DNA of 64,000 nt, taken from Hanleya hanleyi. Taxonomy: Eukaryota; Mollusca; Polyplacophora; Lepidopleurida; Hanleyidae. The DNA lies in assembly GCA_036873755.1 (NCBI GenBank), contig JAVTVY010051590.1, forward strand, positions 186,001 through 250,000, given 5' to 3'. Shown one piece after another: positions 23,486-35,530 of this stretch. The notes beneath the pieces are model-generated. The model did not search any database. It saw only the letters and a program-made list of their open reading frames with translations, and was not told the origin of the DNA. How positions within the stretch are numbered: the first letter of the stretch is position 1; every line of letters begins with the position of its first letter. Position numbers and translations under genes: made by a program.

Positions 23486-24797
23486 GTGAGGTGGAACACA
23501 CTATCATAAGTGTCTGCTATAGATGAGGTCAGACGGAGCACCCTGCCATAAGTTCCTGTCATAGATGGGGTCAAACGGAGCACACTGGCATAAGTGTCCG
23601 TCATAGATGGGGTCAGATAGAGCACACTGTCATAAATGTCTGCCATAGATGGGATCAGACGTAGCACATTGTCATAAGTGTCTGCCATAGATGGGGTCAG
23701 ATGGAGCACACTGTCATAAGAGTCTGTCATTGACGGCGTCAGATGGAACACACTGCCATAAGTGTCTGTCATAGATGGGGTCAGATGCAGCACACTGTCA
23801 TAAGTGTCTGCAATATATGGGGTCAGATGGAGCACACTGTCATGTGTCTGTCATAGATGGAGTCAGATGGAGCATACTGTCATAAGTGTCTGCCATAGAT
23901 GGGGTCAGATGGAGCATACTGTCATGTGTCTGTCATAGATGGGGTCAGATGGAGCACACTGTCATGTGTCTGTCATAGATGGAGTCAGATGGAGCATACT
24001 GTCATAAGTGTCTGCCATAGATGGGGTCAGATGGAGCATACTGTCATGTGTCTGTCATAGATGGGGTCAGATGGAGCACACTGTCATGTGTCTGTCATAG
24101 ATGGGGTCAGATGGAGCATACTGTCATAAGTGTCTGCCATAGATGGGGTCAGATGGAGCATACTGTCATGTGTCTGTCATAGATGGGGTCAGATGGAGCA
24201 CACTGTCATGTGTCTGTCATAGATGGGGTCAGATGGAGCATACTGTCATAAGTGTCTGCCATAGATGGGGTCAGATGGAGCACACTGTCATAAGTGTCTG
24301 CCATAGATGGGGTCAGATGGAGCATACTGTCATAAGTGTCTGCCATAGATGGGGTCAGATGGAGCATACTGTCATAAGTGTCTGTCATAGATGGGGTCAG
24401 ATGGAGCATACTGTCATAAGTGTCTGTCATAGATGGGGTCAGATGGAGCATACTGTCATAAGTGTCTGCCATAGATGGGGTCAGATGGAGCACACTGTCA
24501 TAAGTGTCTGCAATATATGGGGTCAGATGGAGCACACTGTCATGTGTCTGCATAGATGGGTCAGATGGAGCATACTGTCATAAGTGTCTGCCATAGATGG
24601 GGTCAGATGGAGCATACTGTCATAAGTGTCTGCCATAGATGGGGTCAGATGGAGCATACTGTCATGTGTCTGTCATAGATGGGGTCAGATGGAGCATACT
24701 GTCATAAGTGTCTGCCATAGATGGGGTCAGATGGAGCATACTGTCATAAGTGTCTGTCATAGATGGGGTCAGATGGAGCATACTGTCATAAGTGTTT
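23486..24797 (+). repeat. 42 bp satellite array, about 31 copies
   Basis: Unit TCAGATGGAGCACACTGTCA plus TAAGTGTCTGCCATAGATGG plus GG. It aligns with the 44 bp monomer upstream in the same orientation (GATGGAGCACA..., TCAT..TGTC, ATGGGG), so it is a subfamily. The period is a multiple of three, which explains the long ORFs on both strands. Confidence 0.9.
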
Positions 24798-24805
24798 GTT
24801 ATCAC

Positions 24806-27800
24806 AGTGTGCTCTATCTGATTCCTCCTATGATAGAGACAAATATGGCAGTCTTCCGTCTCACAATAACGAGAGTGTGTTCTATCTGACTCAATGATCG
24901 ACAATAATGACAGTCTATTTATCTTACTCCATGAGCGACAATAATGGAAGTGTGATCTATCTGACTTCATGACCGACAATACTTAAGTTGTGTTGTGTCT
25001 AAACCAGTGACCGAAAATAATGACGGTGTGTTCCATCTGACTCCATGGCCGACAATAATGACAGTGTGTTTATCGGACTTCATGACCGACAAAAATGACG
25101 GCGTGATCTATCTGACTCCATGACCGACAATAAGGATAGTGTGCTATATCTAACTTCGTGACCGACAATAACGAAAGTGTAGTATATCTAATTCCATGAC
25201 AGACAATAATGACGATGCGTTCTATCTGACTCCATGACCGACAATATTGACGGTGGGTTCTATCTGGCTTGATGAACGACAATATTGGCCGTGTGGTCTA
25301 TATGACTCCATGGCAGACAATAATGACGATGCGTTCTATCGGACTCTATGAGCGACAATATTGACGGTGGGTTCTATCTGGCTTGATGAACGACAATATT
25401 GGCCGTGTGGTCTATATGACTCCATGGCAGACAATAATGACGATGCGTTCTATCGGACTCTATGACCGACAATATTGACGGTGGGTTCTATCTGGCTTGA
25501 TGAACGACAATATTGGCCGTATGGTCTATATGACTCCATGGCAGACAATAATGACGATGCGTTCTATCGGACTCTATGACCGACAATATTGACGGTGGGT
25601 TCTATCTGGCTTGATGAACGACAATATTGGCCGTGTGGTCTATATGACTCTATGGCAGACAATAATGAGTGTGTGTTCTATCTGACGCCATGACCGAACA
25701 TAATGGTAGTACGTTCAATCTGACTCCATGGCCGACAATAAGGACAATGTGGTCTATCTGACTCCGTGGCCGACAATAATGACAGTGTGCTCTAACGGAC
25801 TCCATTGCCGACAATAATGACAGTGTGTTCTGTCCGACTCCATGACCGACAATATCGAGTGTGTTCCATTTGATTCCACGACCAACAATAATAAAAGTAC
25901 GTTCTACCTGATTCCATGACCGACAATAATGACGGTGTGTTCTACCTGATTCCATGACCGACAATAATGACGGTGTGTTTATCTGATTCCATGACCAACA
26001 ATAATGACGGTGTGTTTATCTGATTTCATGATCGACAATAATGACGGTGTGTTATCTGATTCCATGACCGACAATAATGACGGTGTGTTCTACCTGATTC
26101 CATGACCGACAATAATGACGGTGTGTTCTAACTGATTCCATGACCGACAATAATGACGGTGTGTTTAGCTGATTCCATGACCGACAATAATGACGCTGTG
26201 TTTACCTGATTCCATGACGGACAATAATGACGGTGTGTTTACCTGATTCCATGACCGACAGTAATGACGGCGTGTTCTGTCATATTCCATGACCGACAAT
26301 AATGACAGTGTGTTTACCTGACTCCATGACCGACAATAATGGCGGTGTGTTCTGTCCGATTCCATGACAGATAATAATGACGGTGTGTTTATCAGATTCC
26401 ATGACCGACAATAATGACGGTGTGTTTATCTGATTCCATGACGGACAATAATGACGGTGTGTTCTACCTGATTCCATGACCGACAATAATGACGGTGTGT
26501 TCTCTCTGACGCCATGACCGAACATAATGATAGTACGTTCTACCTGATTCCATGACCGACAATAATGAAGGTGTGTTCTACCTGATTCCATGACCGACAA
26601 TAATGACGGTGTGTTCTACCTGATTCCATGACCGACAATAACGACGGTGTGTTCTATCTGAGTCCATGACCGACAATAATGACGGTGTGTTCTATCTGAT
26701 TCCATGACCGACAATAATGACGGTGTGTTCTATCTGATTCCATGACCGACAATAACGACGGTGTGTTCTATCTGAGTCCAGGACCGACAATAATGACGGT
26801 GTATTTTATCTGATACCATGACCGACAATAATGACGTTGTGTTTCTCTGATTCCATGACCGACAATAACGACGGTGTGTTCTATCTGAGTCCATGACCGG
26901 CAATAATGACGGTGTGTTCTACCTGATTCCATGACCGACAATAACGACGGTGTGTTCTATCTGAGTCCATGACCGACAATAATGACGGTGTATTTTATCT
27001 GATACCACGACCAACAATAATGACGGTGTGTTTATCTGATTCCATTACCGACAATAATGACGGTGTGTTCTACCTGATTCCATGACCGACAATAATGACG
27101 GTGTGTTCTACCTGATTCCATGACCGACAATAATGACGGTGTGTTCTACCTGATTCCATGACCGACAATAATGACGATGTGTTCTATCTGACTCTATGAC
27201 CGACAATAATTACGGTGTGTTCTATCTGATTCCATGACCGACAATAATGACGACGTGTTCTTACTCCATGACCGACAATAATGACGATGTGTTCTATCTG
27301 ACTCCATGACCGACAATAATGACGATGTGATCTATTTGACTCCATGGCCGACAATAATGACGGTGTGTTCTGTCCGATCCCATGACCGACAATTATGACC
27401 GTGTGTTCTGTCCGCTTCCATGACCGACAATAATGACGGCGTGTTCTGTCAGATTCCATGACCGACAATAATGACGGTGTGTTTATCAGATTCCATGACC
27501 GACAATAATGACGGTGTGTTTATCCGATTCCATGACGGATAATAACGACGGTGTGTTCTACCTGATTCCATGACCGACAATAATGACGGTGTGTTTACCT
27601 GACTCCATGACCGACAATAATGGCGGTGTGTTCTGTCCGATTCCATGACAGACAAAAATGACGGTATGTTTATCAGATTCCATGACCGACAATAATGACG
27701 GTGTGTTTATCTGATTCCATGACCGACAATAATGGCGGGGTGTTTATCTTATTTCATGATCGACAATAATGACGGTGTGTTATCTGATTCCATGACCGAC

Positions 27801-28950
27801 AATAATGACTGTGTGTTAATCTGATTCCATTACCGACAATAATGACGGTGTGTTCTACCTGATTTCATGACCGACAATAATGACGGTGTGTTCTACCTGA
27901 TTCCATGACCGGCAATAATGACGGTGTGTTCTACCTGATTCCAAGACCGACAATAATGACGGTGTATTTATCTGATTTCATGACCGACAATATTGACGGT
28001 GTGTTTAGCTGATTCTATGACCGACAATAATGAGGGTGTGATCTATCTGATTCCATGACCGACAATAATGACGGTGTGTTCTATCTGATTTCATGAACGA
28101 CAATAATGATGGTGTGTTCTATCTGATTGGCTGACCGATAATAATGACGGTGTGTTCTATCCCATTCCATGACCGACAATAATGACGGTGTGTTCTATCT
28201 GATTCCCTGACCGACAATAATGAAGGTGTGTTTAGCTGATTCCACGACCGACAATAATGACGGTGTGCTCTATCTGATTCCATGACCGACAATAATGACG
28301 GTGTGTTCTATCTGATTCCAAGATCGACAATAATGACGGTGTGTTCTATCTGATTCCAAGACCGACAATAATTACGGTGTGTTCTATCTGATTCCATGAC
28401 CGACAATAATGACGGTGTGTTCTACCTGATTCCATGACCGACAATAATGACGGTGTGTTTAGCTGATTCCATGGCTGGCAATAATGACGATGTGTTTACC
28501 TGATTCCAGGACCGACAATAATGACTGTGTGTTCTATCTGATTCCATGACCGGCAATAATGACGGTGTGTTCTATCTGATTCCATGACCGACAATAATGA
28601 CGGTGTGTTCTACCTGATTCCATGACCGACAATAATGACGGTGTGTTTAGCTGATTCCATGAACGACAATAATGACGGTGTGTTTAGCTGATTCCATGAC
28701 CGACAATAATGATGGTGTGTTTACCTGATTCCATGACCGCCAAAACTGACGGTGTGTCTAGCTGATTCCATGAACGACAATAATGACGATGTGTTTACGT
28801 AATTCTATGACCGACAATAATGACGGTGTGTTTACTTGATTCTATGAACGACAATAATGACGGTGTGTTTACCTGATTCCGTGACCGACAATAATGACGG
28901 TGTGTTTACCTGATTCCATGACCGACAATAATGACGGTGTGTTTCGCTGA
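24806..28950 (-). repeat. 38 bp satellite array, inverted relative to the preceding arrays
   Basis: About 109 units of TGATTCCATGACCGACAATA plus ATGACGGTGTGTTCTATC. Its reverse complement (GATAGAACACACCGTCATTA, TTGTCGGTCATGG) aligns with the 44 bp monomer, so this is the same superfamily in the opposite orientation. A 125 bp sub-repeat with GGCTTGATGAACGACAATAT recurs near 25261-25640. Confidence 0.9.
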
Positions 28951-30474
28951 TTCCATCTATGACCAGCAGTCATGATAGTGTGTTCAGTTGGACTCCCATC
29001 TATGACCCACAATCATGATAGTCTGTTTAGTTGGACTTCCATCTATGACCCACAATCATGATAGTGTGTTTAGTTGGACTCCCATCTATGACTCACAATC
29101 ATGATAGTGTGTTTAGTTGGACTCCCATCTATGACCCACAAACATGATAGTGTGTTTAGTTGGACTCCCATCTATGACCCACAATCATGATATTGTGTCT
29201 AGTTGGACTCCTATCTATGACCCACAATCATGATAGTGTCTTTAGCTGGACTCCCATCTATGCCCCACAATCATGATAGTGTGTTTAGTTGGACTCCCAT
29301 CTATGACTCACAATCATGATAGTGTGTTGAGTTGAACTCCCATCCATCACCCACAATCATGATAGTGTGTTTAGTTGGACTCCCATCTATGACTCACAAT
29401 CATGATAGTGTGTTGAGTTGAACTCCCATCCATCACGCACAGTCATGATAGTGTGTTTAGTTGGACTCCCATCTATGACCCACAATCATGATAGTGTGTT
29501 TAGTTGGACTCTTATCTATGACTCACAATCATGATAGTGTGTTTAGTTGGACTCCCATCTGTGACCCACAATCATGACAGTGTGTTTAGCTGATTCCATC
29601 TATGACCAGCAGTCATTATAGTGTGTTCAGTTGGACTCCCATCTATGACCCACAATCATGATTGTCTGTTTAGCTGGACTCCCATCTATGACCCACAAGC
29701 ATGATAGTGTGTTTAGTTGGACTCCCATCTATGACTCACAATCATGATAGTGTGTTTAGTTGGACTCCCATCTATGAGCCACAATCATGATAATGTGTTT
29801 AGTTGGATTCCCATCTATGACCCACAATCATGATAGTGTGTTTAGTTGGACTCCCATCTGTGACCCACAATCATGACAGTGTGTTCAGTTGGACTCCCAT
29901 CTATGACCCACAATCATGATAGTGTTTTTAGTTGGTCTCCCATCTGTGACCCACAATCATGACAGTGTGTTTAGTTGGACTTCCATCAATGACCCACAAT
30001 CATGATAGTGTGTACAGTTGGACTCCCATCTATGACTCACAATCATGATAGTGTGTTCAGTTGGACTCCCAGCTATGCCTTACAATCATGATAGTGTGTA
30101 TAGTTGGACTCCCATCTATGACCCACAATCATGATAGTGGGTTTAGTTGGACTCCTATCTATGACCCACAGTCATGATAGTGTGTTTAGTTGAACTCCCA
30201 TCTGTGACCCACAATCATGACAGTGTGTTCAGTTGGACTCCCATCTATGACCCACAATCATGATAGTGTGTTTAGTTAGACTCCCATCTATGACCCACAA
30301 TCATGATAGTGTGTTTAGTTAGACTCTCATCTATGACCCACAATCATGATAGTGTGTTTAGTTGGACTCCCATCTATGACTCACAATCATGGTAGTGTGT
30401 TTAGTTGTACTCCCATCTATGACCCACAATCATGATAGTGTGTTTAGTTGGACTCCCATCTATGACCCACAATC
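28951..30474 (-). repeat. 43 bp satellite array (first copy)
   Basis: Unit GTTTAGTTGGACTCCCATCT plus ATGACCCACAATCATGATAG plus TGT. Its reverse complement also aligns with the 44 bp family, in the same inverted orientation as the 38 bp array. Confidence 0.9.
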
Positions 30475-31540
30475 ATGACGGTGTGTTCTACCTGATTCCA
30501 TGACCGGCAATAATGACGGTGTGTTCTACCTGATTCCAAGACCGACAATAATGACAGTGTATTTATCTGATTTCATGACCGACAATATTGACGGTGTGTT
30601 TAGCTGATTCTATGACCGACAATAATGAGGGTGTGATCTATCTGATTCCATGACCGACAATAATGACGGTGTGTTCTATCTGATTTCATGAACGACAATA
30701 ATGATGGTGTGTTCTATCTGATTGCCTGACCAATAATAATGACGGTGTGTTCTATCCCATTCCAAGACCGACAATAATGACGGTGTGTTCTATCTGATTC
30801 CCTGACCGACAATAATGAAGGTGTGTTTAGCTGATTCCACGACCGACAATAATGACGGTGTGCTCTATCTGATTCCATGACCGACAATAATGACGGTGTG
30901 TTCTATCTGATTCAAGACCGACAATAATGACGGTGTGTTCTATCTGATTCCAAGACCGACAATAATTACGGTGTGTTCTATCTGATTCCATGACCGACAA
31001 TAATGACGGTGTGTTCTACCTGATTCCATGACCGACAAAAATGACGGTGTGTTTAGCTGATTCCATGGCTGGCAATAATGACGATGTGTTTACCTGATTC
31101 CAGGACCGACAATAATGACTGTGTTCTATCTGATTCCATGACCGGCAATAATGACGGTGTGTTCTATCTGATTCCATGACCGACAATAATGACGGTGTGT
31201 TCTACCTGATTCCATGACCGACAATAATGACGGTGTGTTTAGCTGATTCCATGAACGACAATAATGACGGTGTGTTTAGCTGATTCCATGACCGACAATA
31301 ATGATGGTGTGTTTACCTGATTCCATGACCGCCAAAACTGACGGTGTGTCTAGCTGATTCCATGAACGACAATAATGACGGTGTGTTTACGTAATTCTAT
31401 GACCGACAATAATGACGGTGTGTTTACTTGTTTCTATGAACGACAATAATGACGGTGTGTTTACCTGATTCCGTGACCGACAATAATGACGGTGTGTTTA
31501 CCTGATTCCATGACCGACAATAATGACGGTGTGTTTCGCT
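30475..31540 (-). repeat. 38 bp satellite, duplicated copy
   Basis: Repeats the sequence found about 2595 bp upstream (27901 onward) including rare variants such as TGATTCCAAGACCGACAATA and the TCTATCCCATTCC unit. Confidence 0.85.
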
Positions 31541-34465
31541 GATTCCATCTATGACCAGCAGTCATGATAGTGTGTTCAGTTGGACTCCCATCTATGACCC
31601 ACAATCATGATAGTCTGTTTAGTTGGACTTCCATCTATGACCCACAATCATGATAGTGTGTTTAGTTGGACTCCCATCTATGACTCACAATCATGATAGT
31701 GTGTTTAGTTGGACTCCCATCTATGACCCACAAACATGATAGTGTGTTTAGTTGGACTCCCATCTATGACCCACAATCATGATAGTGTGTTCAGTTGGAC
31801 TTCCATCTATGACCCAGAATCATGATAGTGTGTTTAGTTGGACTCCCATCTATGACCCACAATCATGATATTGTGTCTAGTTGGACTCCTATCTATGACC
31901 CACAATCATGATAGTGTGTTTAGCTGGACTCCCATCTATGCCCCACAATCATGATAGTGTGTTTAGTTGGACTCCCATCTATGACTCACAATCATGATAG
32001 TGTGTTGAGTTGAACTCCCATCCATCACCCACAATCATGATAGTGTGTTTAGTTGGACTCCCATCTATGACTCACAATCATGATAGTGTATTGAGTTGAA
32101 CTCCCATCCATCACGCAGAGTCATGATAGTGTGTTTAGTTGGACTCCCATCTATGACCCACAATCATGATAGTGTGTTTAGTTGGACTCTTATCTATGAC
32201 TCACAATCATGATAGTGTGTTTAGTTGGACTCCCATCTGTGACCCACAATCATGACAGTGTGTTTAGCTGATTCCATCTATGACCAGCAGTCATTATAGT
32301 GTGTTCAGTTGGACTCCCATCTATGACCCACAATCATGATTGTCTGTTTAGCTGGACTCCCATCTATGACCCACAAGCATGATAGTGTGTTTAGTTGGAC
32401 TCCCATCTATGACTCACAATCATGATAGTGTGTTTAGTTGGACTCCCATCTATGACCCACAATCATGATAATGTGTTTAGTTGGACTCCCATCTATGACC
32501 CACAATCATGATAGTGTGTTTAGTTGGACTCCCATCTGTGACCCATAATCATGACAGTGTGTTCAGTTGGACTCCCATCTATGACCTACAATCATGATAG
32601 TGTTTTTAGTTGGTCTCCCATCTGTGACCCACAATCATGACAGTGTGTTTAGTTGGACTTCCATCAATGACCCACAATCATGATAGTGTGTACAGTTGGA
32701 CTCCCATCTATGACCCACAATCATGATAGTGTGTTCAGTTGGACTTCCATCAATGACCCACAATCATGATAGTGTGTACAGTTGGACTCCCATCTATGAC
32801 CCACAATCATGATAGTGTGTTCAGTTGGACTTCCATCTATGACTCACAATCATGATAGTGTGTTCAGTTGGACTCCCAGCTATGCCTTACAATCATGATA
32901 GTGTGTATAGTTGGACTCCCATCTATGACCCACAATCATGATAGTGGGTTTAGTTGGACTCCCATCTATGACCCACAGTCATGATAGTGTGTTTAATTGG
33001 ACTGCCATCTGTGACCCACAATCATGACAGTGTGTTCAGTTGGACTCCCATCTATGACCCACAATCATGATAGTGTGTTTAGTTAGACTCCCATCTATGA
33101 CCCACAATCATGATAGTGTGTTTAGTTAGACTCCCATCTATGACCCACAATCATGATAGTGTGTTTAGTTGGACTCCCATCTATGACTCACAATCATGGT
33201 AGTGTGTTTAGTTGTACTCCCATCTATGACCCACAATCATGATAGTGTGTTTAGTTGGACTCCCATCTATGACCCACAATCATGATAGTCTGTTTAGTTG
33301 GACTCCCATCTAGACCCACAATCATGATAGCTTGTTTAGTTGGACTCCCATCTATGACTCACAATCATGATAGTGTGTATAGTTGGACTCCCATCTGTGA
33401 CCCACAATCATGATAGTGTGTTTAGTTGGACTCCCATCTATGACCCACAATCATGATAGTGTGTTCAGTTGGACTCCCATCTATGACTCACAATTATGAT
33501 AGTGTGTTCAGTTGGACTCCCATCTATGACCCACAATCATGATAGTGTGTATAGTTGGACTCCCATCTGTGACCCACAATCATGACAGTGTGTTCAGTTG
33601 GACTCCCATCTATGACCCACAATCATGATAGTGTGTTTAGTTGGTCTCCCATCTGTGACCCACAATCATGACAGTGTGTTTAGTTAGACTCCCATCTATG
33701 ACCCACAATCATGATAATGTGTTTAGTTGGACTCCCATATGTGACCCACAATCATGACAGTGTGTTCAGTTGGACTCCCATCTATGACCCACAATCATGA
33801 TAATGTGTTTAGTTGGACTCCCATCTGTGACGCACAATCATGACAGTGTGTTCAGTTGGACTCCCATCTATGACCCACAATCATGACAGTGTGTTTAGCT
33901 GATTCCATCTATGACTCACAATCATGACAGTGTGTTTAGTTGGACTCTCATCTATGACCCACAATCATGATAGTGTGTTCAGTTGGACTCCCATCTATGA
34001 CTCACAATCATGATAGTGTGTTTAGTTGGACTCCCATCTATGACCCACAAACATGATAGTGTGTTTAGTTGGACTCCCATCTGTGACCCACAATCATGAC
34101 AGTGTGTTCAGTTGGACTCCCATCTATGACCCACAATCATGATAGTGTGTTTAGTTGGACTCCCATCTGTGACGCACAATCATGACAGTGTGTTCAGTTG
34201 GACTCCCATCTATGACCCACAATCATGACAGTGTGTTTAGCTGATTCCATCTATGACTCACAATCATGACAGTGTGTTTAGTTGGACTCTCATCTATGAC
34301 CCACAATCATGATAGTGTGTTCAGTTGGACTCCCATCTATGACTCACAATCATGATAGTGTGTTTAGTTGGACTCCCATCTATGACCCACAAACATGATA
34401 GTGTGTTTAGTTGGACTTCCATCTATGACCCACAATCATGATAGTGTGTTTAGTTGGACTCCAAT
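31541..34465 (-). repeat. 43 bp satellite array (second copy and extension)
   Basis: Starts as the duplicate of 28951 onward (ATGACCAGCAGTCATGATAG at both). It gains extra monomers and continues beyond the duplicated part from about 33.3 kb. A further local duplication of eight monomers (about 342 bp) is visible, e.g. GTGACGCACAATCATGACAG at 33827 and 34169. Confidence 0.9.
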
Positions 34466-34619
34466 CTTTGACGGGCAATCGTGAGACTTGTAGGTACCAC
34501 AAACCAACAGTGTATAGGAATCCCAATGAGTATAATTTGTGCAACACTTTTGGCAGACCTATATCCTTGTATGAATAGGCCTATATGCATATTGTCAAAG
34601 GATAACCATTCCATAGCCC

Positions 34620-35530
34620 GTTTATTCTTATTCACCAAACGCTATATACGATCTCCTAGCACTAGAAAATACATATATTAGCAACGCTGCGAAGGAGATT
34701 TATCCCCCCACCCCGCTCGCCCTTCACTGGATTTGAAGGAAAGCACTGATAGCCCAGAGGGAACATCATATTTGGACCAATATCTTCACAAGAATGATCA
34801 GGGATTTCTCTCACGTCCACCTCTCTGACAAGAGAGATGATTACAATTTGAAATAGTTAACTTCCCGTTCCTGGATAGCAATATTCCAGAAGCACCTGCA
34901 TACGTGTATACATATATTGTCTGGTAGCATTTACTATATCATGTGCAGACTGTGACCATGTTAAACGCCACAGAATATTACTGCACTGTGACAATGTTAA
35001 ACGCCATGGACTATTACTGCAGAAACTTGCTAAACATGGTTCTACCACCAAAAGCCTCCATTCGATGTTTCTCAAATTTTGTGATAAATATCATTCACTG
35101 ACGGCAAAATATGATCGTAACGTGCATGATCTCTGGCGTTTCGTTTTCTAAACTATGTCTGATTGCCCGTAAGTCGGGGCTAGGGGACATTGGTACATCT
35201 TGTGTTTGACATCTCCATGGTGTTTGAATGAACAGACACAATCAAAGCGTGACTGAGATACATACTCTAAAAACGACTTGGGATTCATTTGGAAAAAGAA
35301 TAATCAGTGATTAGGATTTTATGTCTTGCTGACATCACTGAAAAGTATTGACCGCTTCTCTCTTGTAGAAAAATATCTTGTATTTTTATTCCAAACACAT
35401 TTGAAATTGGTGCTAACTGTCATACGAAATAGGTCTTTCGATTATTGACGCGGAATTAATTTTATGGACGACGGCTGAATATTGAATGTCGGATCTGGCG
35501 CTTGCTATCATGACTCCATCTACATGTATG
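34620..35530 (+). pseudogene. Decayed reverse-transcriptase-like retroelement, copy A
   Basis: Near 34632 the DNA reads FTKRYI-like (TTCACCAAACGCTATATA). Then come DKRDDYN-like residues (about 34830) and, in another frame, VNFPFLDSNIPEAPAY (about 34857-34905), motifs of a widespread invertebrate RT-like ORF family. The catalytic YxDD is destroyed (RYIRSP) and frameshifts separate the blocks. A 3' segment (35270-35530, ATGGACGACGGCTGAATATT) recurs in three other places in the window, which confirms a dispersed element. Confidence 0.6.

Noticed and set aside
24143..24583. Long ORFs on both strands in the 42 bp array
   Set aside because: Period divisible by three; the frames are forced by the repeat.
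14641..34465. CRISPR-like array (short repeats at regular spacing)
   Set aside because: Monomers are contiguous and diverge along their whole length; there are no unique spacers and the host is eukaryotic. This is satellite DNA.
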